10,760 nt of DNA from JANQTF01 sp036835375. GTDB taxonomy: Bacteria > Bacteroidota > Bacteroidia > J057. Shown here piece by piece: positions 7,169 through 10,760 of the stretch. The notes beneath the pieces are model-generated. The model was given only the letters and a program-made list of their open reading frames with translations, had not been told where the DNA came from and did not search any database. The DNA is taken from NCBI GenBank assembly GCA_036835375.1, contig DAITMB010000154.1:1-10760 (forward strand), read 5' to 3'. Positions within the stretch are counted from its first letter, which is position 1. Each line of letters begins with the position of its first letter. The position numbers were made by a program, and so were the translations under genes.

Positions 7169-7220
7169 GCGAAGCGGTTTTCTAGCTGTCTTGTTGAGAA
7201 CAACCGGAAAACCGCCTCGC
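7169..7220. terminator. Two-tier hairpin between convergent genes
   Basis: GCGAAGCGGTTTTC (7169-7182) pairs with GAAAACCGCCTCGC (7207-7220). On the plus strand there is one A-C mismatch; on the minus strand that position becomes a G-U wobble, giving an unbroken 14-bp stem. Inside it lies a second hairpin, TTGTT-GAG-AACAA (7191-7203). It sits 10 bases after the oxidoreductase stop and 6 bases from the oligopeptidase stop on the other strand. There is no U-tract on the plus side and only a short T-rich stretch on the minus side. It may stop transcription imperfectly or mainly protect 3' ends. Confidence 0.6.
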
Positions 7221-7226
7221 AGAAAA

Positions 7227-9287
7227 TTATTGGACATTGCGCTCTTTGCTGGCTAAATCCAGCAGGAAAGCGTATTCCAAAGCTACCTCCTTGATGGATT
7301 CAAACCGTCCTGAAGCCCCGCCGTGCCCTGCCTCCATGTGCGTAAAAAGGTAGAGAGAACGATCATCTGTCTTTCGGTCGCGAAGGCGAGCCACCCACTT
7401 GGTGGGCTCCCAATACTGCACCTGTGAATCATGCAGCCCCGAAGTCACCAAGACGTGAGGATAGTCCTTCGCTGTGACATTGTCGTAGGGAGAGTAGGAG
7501 AGCATGTAGTCAAAGTAAGCCTTGTCATTGGGATTGCCCCACTCGTCATACTCACCCGTAGTGAGCGGAATGCTGTCGTCGAGCATCGTGGTGATCACAT
7601 CAACAAATGGCACTTGAGCAATGGCCCCCGCAAACAAATCAGGCCGAAGATTGATTACTGCCCCCACGAGCAGTCCGCCAGCACTTCCTCCCATACAGTA
7701 GAGATGCTGCTGATGGGTGTAGCCGATGTTGATCAAATGCTCACCACAAGCGATGAAATCGAGGAAAGTGTTCATCTTTTTCATCTGTCGGCCATCCTCG
7801 TACCAGGTACGGCCCATCTCGGAGCCACCGCGAACGTGTGCCACAGCAAAAATGAATCCCCGGTCCAGGAGGCTGAGCCGTGCCAGACCAAAATATGGGT
7901 CAATGCTGTGGCCATAGGAACCATATCCATAGAGTAGCAGTGGGGCGCTGCCATCCAGGTGTGTGTCACGGTGAAAAACCAGCGAAATCGGTACCCGCTC
8001 ACCGTCGTGAGAAGTGGCAAAGAGGCGCTCAGATCGATAATTCTGAGACGTGAATTCCCCCAGAATTTCTTTTTGCCACACGAGTTGTTCCTCCCCGGTG
8101 TTGAGGTGGAGTTCGAAGATGCTGGAGGGGGTGGTCATCGACTCGTAGCTGTAGCGCAGTACCGGGCGATAAGGATCCGGATTATAGGCCAAGCCGGTGG
8201 TGTAGGCGGCATCGTGAAAGGCAATGTACTCATCTCTGTCCCCGGATTTGCGGGAGAGAATACGCAAATGGTTGAGACCGCCGCGCCGCTCTTCGAGCAC
8301 GAGCTGATGTTCGAAAAGATCGAAGCCTTCGAGCAAGGTGTCTTCGCGATGCAGGATCTTGATGCGCCAGTATTTGGGATCCCAGCTTTCCTCCGGACAG
8401 GTGAGCAATTGAAAATTTACTGCGTCCTCATTAGAAAGAATGTAAAAATCACCATCGAAATGATCAATGCTATATTCGTGTCCTCGCTCTCTGGCGCGAA
8501 AGAGGCGAAATGCGCCTGTTGGGTCATAGGCATCCAGCACTTGGCTTTCCTCCGTGAGGGTACTCGACGAATGGATCACGATGTACTTTTTGGAGGTGGT
8601 GCGGCCTACTCCGCAGCGAAAGGTTTCGTCTTTCTCTTCATACACCATCACGTCCGACGCAGCATCCGTGTTGACTTCGTGGCGAAACACCCGGTCTGAA
8701 CGCAAGGTCTCTGGGTCCATGACCGTGTAGAAAAAAGTGCGGTGGTCCATGGCCCATACGATGTTACCTGTCACGCCGCTGATGGTTTCTGGCAAATCCT
8801 CTCCCGTCTCCAAGTCTCGGATGCGAAGGTCACAGATTCGCCTGCCAACGAAGTCCACGGCATAAGCCAGGAGACGATGATCGGCGCTCACACTACTGCC
8901 GTTGACTGAGCAGTAGGATTTTCCTTCTGCGAGTTGGTTCACATCAAGGATCACCTCTTCAGGGGCTTCCATGGAGCCGTTTTTGCGGACGTAAATAGGA
9001 TATTCCTTCCCTTCCTCGAAGCGAGAATAGTAGTACCAACCGTCCACCAGGGAGGGAGCACTTTCCTCCCGTTGCTTCATACGGCCTTTAATTTCTTCAA
9101 AGAGCTGCTCTTGGAGAGGTTTTGTATGGGCCATTCCCGATTGGAGGAACTCATTTTCGGCTTCGAGATATTGAATCACCTCTGGGTTTTCCCGATCATT
9201 CATCCAGTAATATTCATCGAGGCGAGAGGTGCCGTGGGTATGGAGGAAGTGATCTTTTTTAGGCGCTTTTGGCGGGTGAAAGGTCAT
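7227..9287 (-). CDS. ptrB: Oligopeptidase B (S9A serine peptidase)
   Basis: Cytoplasmic serine peptidase of the prolyl oligopeptidase family that cuts short peptides after basic residues. The 686-residue length equals that of Escherichia coli oligopeptidase B as I remember it. Order: N-terminal helix (HGTSRLDEYYWMNDRENPEV), a seven-bladed propeller-like middle (about 75-415), then the alpha/beta-hydrolase domain. Catalytic residues are Ser535 (GGSAGG), Asp620 (SGLHDSQV) and His655 (AGHGGASGR). The Ser-Asp and Asp-His spacings of 85 and 35 match the known enzyme. The acidic S1-pocket pair reported at Glu576/Glu578 in enterobacterial enzymes corresponds to Glu579 and Asp581 here (GEYDEWGNP). 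There is no signal peptide. ATG 9287 has no Shine-Dalgarno sequence, but a consensus -7 element lies 24 bases upstream. It is monocistronic and convergent with the oxidoreductase gene. A dedicated prolyl oligopeptidase is less likely because of the acidic S1 motif. Confidence 0.95.
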   Translation of the reverse strand: MTFHPPKAPKKDHFLHTHGTSRLDEYYWMNDRENPEVIQYLEAENEFLQSGMAHTKPLQEQLFEEIKGRMKQREESAPSLVDGWYYYSRFEEGKEYPIYVRKNGSMEAPEEVILDVNQLAEGKSYCSVNGSSVSADHRLLAYAVDFVGRRICDLRIRDLETGEDLPETISGVTGNIVWAMDHRTFFYTVMDPETLRSDRVFRHEVNTDAASDVMVYEEKDETFRCGVGRTTSKKYIVIHSSSTLTEESQVLDAYDPTGAFRLFRARERGHEYSIDHFDGDFYILSNEDAVNFQLLTCPEESWDPKYWRIKILHREDTLLEGFDLFEHQLVLEERRGGLNHLRILSRKSGDRDEYIAFHDAAYTTGLAYNPDPYRPVLRYSYESMTTPSSIFELHLNTGEEQLVWQKEILGEFTSQNYRSERLFATSHDGERVPISLVFHRDTHLDGSAPLLLYGYGSYGHSIDPYFGLARLSLLDRGFIFAVAHVRGGSEMGRTWYEDGRQMKKMNTFLDFIACGEHLINIGYTHQQHLYCMGGSAGGLLVGAVINLRPDLFAGAIAQVPFVDVITTMLDDSIPLTTGEYDEWGNPNDKAYFDYMLSYSPYDNVTAKDYPHVLVTSGLHDSQVQYWEPTKWVARLRDRKTDDRSLYLFTHMEAGHGGASGRFESIKEVALEYAFLLDLASKERNVQ

Positions 9288-9310
9288 GCAATTTCAATCT
9301 TAAGTAGCCT

Positions 9311-9318
9311 CAAAGCTA
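9311..9318 (-). promoter_or_regulatory. -7 element of the oligopeptidase B promoter
   Basis: The minus strand reads TAGCTTTG, an exact TAnnTTTG match, 24 bases upstream of ATG 9287, giving a leader of roughly 15-20 bases. The -33 region 19-20 bases further upstream is T-rich but has no clean TTG. Confidence 0.55.
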
Positions 9319-9774
9319 GTCAAACCGAACGAAGTGCGGAAGAAAAATTGGAAAAACTACGCATGGACAGGCGTGGAGATTCCCTCGCCGAAATGGAAGC
9401 GAGATTCCCATTTTGAGAAATAGCCAGATTTTGTTAGTCGGCTTTTGATGGCGATGAAGGAGCAATATTCTTCCAAAAATCAAAAGACCTAACGTCTGGG
9501 CGCTGCGCAATCTATCAAGCTTCAGATTGGGAGAAGGTAATATCCATTTGATCAATAGCGAAGATCATTTTGTAAATAATTGATAAGCAGCGGATTGTTG
9601 TTGTAGAAGCGAATGCCTTTGGGTTGACAATGAAGGTCATTCCTCTCTGCTTTCTAAGCTAGGCTCTTCTTGCAGTGGAGCAGTCTTTGTTCTCTGCCAC
9701 ACGGTATTTCCTCTTGAAATTCTACTCGTTCTTGAATTCATTCATTTTGTTTTTCCATCGTCCCAGCGCCAGAT
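9319..9774. other. Non-coding stretch between divergent genes
   Basis: About 450 bases with no convincing gene on either strand. Short open frames here lack start signals, recognisable motifs and family resemblance. It holds two copies of GAGATTCCC (9376-9384 and 9401-9409, 25 bases apart) around a small CTCGC/GCGAG hairpin, and is otherwise AT-rich. Degenerate -7 elements in the plus direction occur (TGCCTTTG near 9615, TCATTTTG near 9743), but none has a well-placed TTG, so the promoter of the downstream ThuA gene cannot be fixed. Confidence 0.5.
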
Positions 9775-9792
9775 CTCACCAGATCCGGTGAG
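9775..9792 (+). other. Hairpin in the leader of the ThuA-domain gene
   Basis: CTCACC (9775-9780) and GGTGAG (9787-9792) form a 6-bp GC-rich stem with a 6-base loop, ending 24 bases before ATG 9817. No U-tract follows, so it is not a terminator. It could stabilise the messenger or hinder translation starts, but its function is unknown. Confidence 0.35.
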
Positions 9793-9816
9793 CAGAATTA
9801 CCATCAATTCGGTTGT

Positions 9817-10760
9817 ATGCACTATTTTACTTGTTGCATTTCCCAACTTCGCTTTGAAAAAACCTGGCTCTTTCGATTCACAGCTTTTGTTTTCTTTTTG
9901 GTAAACCTGGGCGCTTTCGCCCAGTCTCCGTGGAAAGTGTTGCATTACACGGAGACGACAGGATACAATCACAACACGAAATCGCAATCGCTCTCCATGT
10001 TCAATTCGTGGGCTGCTGCGAATAACTACACGGTCACCAACGATGACAACGGGTCAGAGTTCAATACCCTGGCAAATCTTCAGCAATATGCGGTTGTCGT
10101 GTTTTCGAATACCTCTGGAAATAGCGGTCTGAATGCCACGCAACGCACCAACTTTGAGGCTTATATAGCAGGAGGCGGCAGTTATCTTGGAATTCATGCG
10201 GCTTCTGACACCTATCGCCACAGCAGTGCAAATGGAGGATCCAAAGGAACATGGGACTGGTATGCCGAGACAGTGGCTGGCGCTTCGGTGCAGCAAAGCC
10301 CCAATCACACCAGCAGCAACCACAACAATACCATGACGAAGCAGGCGGCGGGGCACCCCACCCTCGCCAATGTCCCTGGGCCTTGGAACAAAACTGAGGA
10401 GTATTATTACTGGCAAAATGGTTACCTCAACACAACGTTTACGGAACTGCTGAGGGTAGGACAGACTGGCGGAAACAGCTATGACGCCCCTCGTCGGATG
10501 GCTCACTGTAAAGAATTGGCAGGTGGTGGCCGCGCATTTTATACTGCTTTGGGCCACAGTGGGAACAATTTCACGAATGACAACAACTTCAAGAACCTGA
10601 TCCGGGATGCACTCCTTTGGTGCAAAAATTCTTCTCCAGGCGGAGGGACAACGCCGGTACCCCCTGTGGTGAGCCTGACTTCGCCCGCCAACGGTGCTAC
10701 TTTTGCTGCTGGCGGCAATATCAACCTCACTGCGACAGCCTCAGATCCAGACGGCAGTGT
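9817..10760 (+). CDS. Secreted ThuA-domain protein with Ig-like domain (3' partial)
   Basis: An open frame with no stop before the window edge (314 complete codons). A signal peptide covers about residues 1-36: basic n-region, core FTAFVFFLVNLGAFA, probable cleavage after AFA or AFAQ, so the protein is exported. Residues 38-270 form a ThuA-like domain (glutamine-amidotransferase-like fold): WKVLHYTETTGYNH, YAVVVFSN, the signature GIHAASDTYRH (125-135), EEYYYW (194-199) and GGGRAFYTALGHS (236-248). A Gly/Pro linker (about 273-283) leads to the start of a bacterial Ig-like repeat (SPANGATF, LTATASDPDGS). ThuA domains occur in sugar metabolism and in secreted polysaccharide-related proteins of Bacteroidota, often with Ig, carbohydrate-binding or type IX secretion tails; those would lie beyond this window. 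Its substrate is unknown. The upstream in-frame stop is at 9733-9735 and ATG 9817 is the first ATG after it. There is no Shine-Dalgarno sequence. Confidence 0.9.
   Translation, partial: MHYFTCCISQLRFEKTWLFRFTAFVFFLVNLGAFAQSPWKVLHYTETTGYNHNTKSQSLSMFNSWAAANNYTVTNDDNGSEFNTLANLQQYAVVVFSNTSGNSGLNATQRTNFEAYIAGGGSYLGIHAASDTYRHSSANGGSKGTWDWYAETVAGASVQQSPNHTSSNHNNTMTKQAAGHPTLANVPGPWNKTEEYYYWQNGYLNTTFTELLRVGQTGGNSYDAPRRMAHCKELAGGGRAFYTALGHSGNNFTNDNNFKNLIRDALLWCKNSSPGGGTTPVPPVVSLTSPANGATFAAGGNINLTATASDPDGS

Noticed and set aside
6550..7203. A 217-codon antisense frame inside the oxidoreductase gene
   Set aside because: It is a shadow of a strongly supported gene, rich in Arg, His and Phe, with no domain.
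7959..9416. Long plus-strand frames (246 and 160 codons) opposite oligopeptidase B
   Set aside because: The minus-strand gene has all catalytic motifs and normal length; the opposite frames show no family features.
9316..9555. A 79-codon minus-strand frame upstream of oligopeptidase B
   Set aside because: It needs a TTG start, covers the promoter element at 9311-9318 almost completely, and has no protein-like pattern.
9319..9816. Search for a mobile element, attachment site or CRISPR repeats in the longest non-coding gap and beside the tRNA gene
   Set aside because: No terminal inverted repeats, integrase or transposase remnants, tRNA 3'-end duplications or regularly spaced repeats were found.
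10054..10557. A 167-codon minus-strand frame
   Set aside because: It is antisense to the ThuA domain, whose motifs are clear on the plus strand.

Overview
The window looks like a chromosomal segment of a Bacteroidota bacterium. Three minus-strand transcription units (the tRNA, the MoxR-type ATPase and oligopeptidase B) start just downstream of the -7 element TAnnTTTG (or a one-base variant) that is typical of the Bacteroidota housekeeping sigma factor. Most start codons lack a Shine-Dalgarno sequence and sit behind A-rich leaders. Gene content fits too: a multi-PAS kinase with an HRLRxPV H-box, a MoxR ATPase, a lipoprotein of no recognised family, and a secreted ThuA/Ig-like protein of the modular kind common in this phylum. 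The class or order cannot be fixed from this sequence. There is no sign of a phage, insertion sequence, CRISPR array or plasmid.

Layout from left to right. (1) 67-2211 (+): orphan PAS-PAS-PAS histidine kinase. (2) 2294-2330: strong two-way terminator shared by the kinase side and a tRNA-Arg(ACG) gene at 2332-2405 (-), which has its own promoter. (3) 2545-3552 (-): MoxR-family AAA+ ATPase, without its usual DUF58/VWA partners in view. (4) 3872-4453 (+): small lipoprotein of unknown family. (5) 4624-7158 (+): compact three-gene cluster of PduO-type cobalamin adenosyltransferase, single-pass MCE/MlaD-type lipid-transport protein (8-base overlap) and a Gfo/Idh/MocA oxidoreductase of the GnnA-like type (26-base gap). 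(6) 7169-7220: long two-tier hairpin between convergent genes. (7) 7227-9287 (-): oligopeptidase B with a complete S-D-H triad. (8) about 500 bases of non-coding DNA. (9) 9817 to the window end (+): start of a secreted ThuA-domain protein followed by an Ig-like domain, cut by the window edge.

How the genes may work together: the clearest unit is the 4624-7158 cluster. Two of its members point to the cell envelope: an MCE protein for lipid transfer and an oxidoreductase resembling the UDP-GlcNAc 3-dehydrogenase that feeds amide-linked lipid A synthesis. The first gene supplies adenosylcobalamin, whose likely client in this phylum is methylmalonyl-CoA mutase. The functional link between the three is inference. 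The rest of the window is mostly housekeeping with individually transcribed genes. I see no convincing evidence of a new defence or mobile system. The least understood items are the lipoprotein, the partner-less MoxR, the envelope-lipid gene pair and the truncated ThuA protein.
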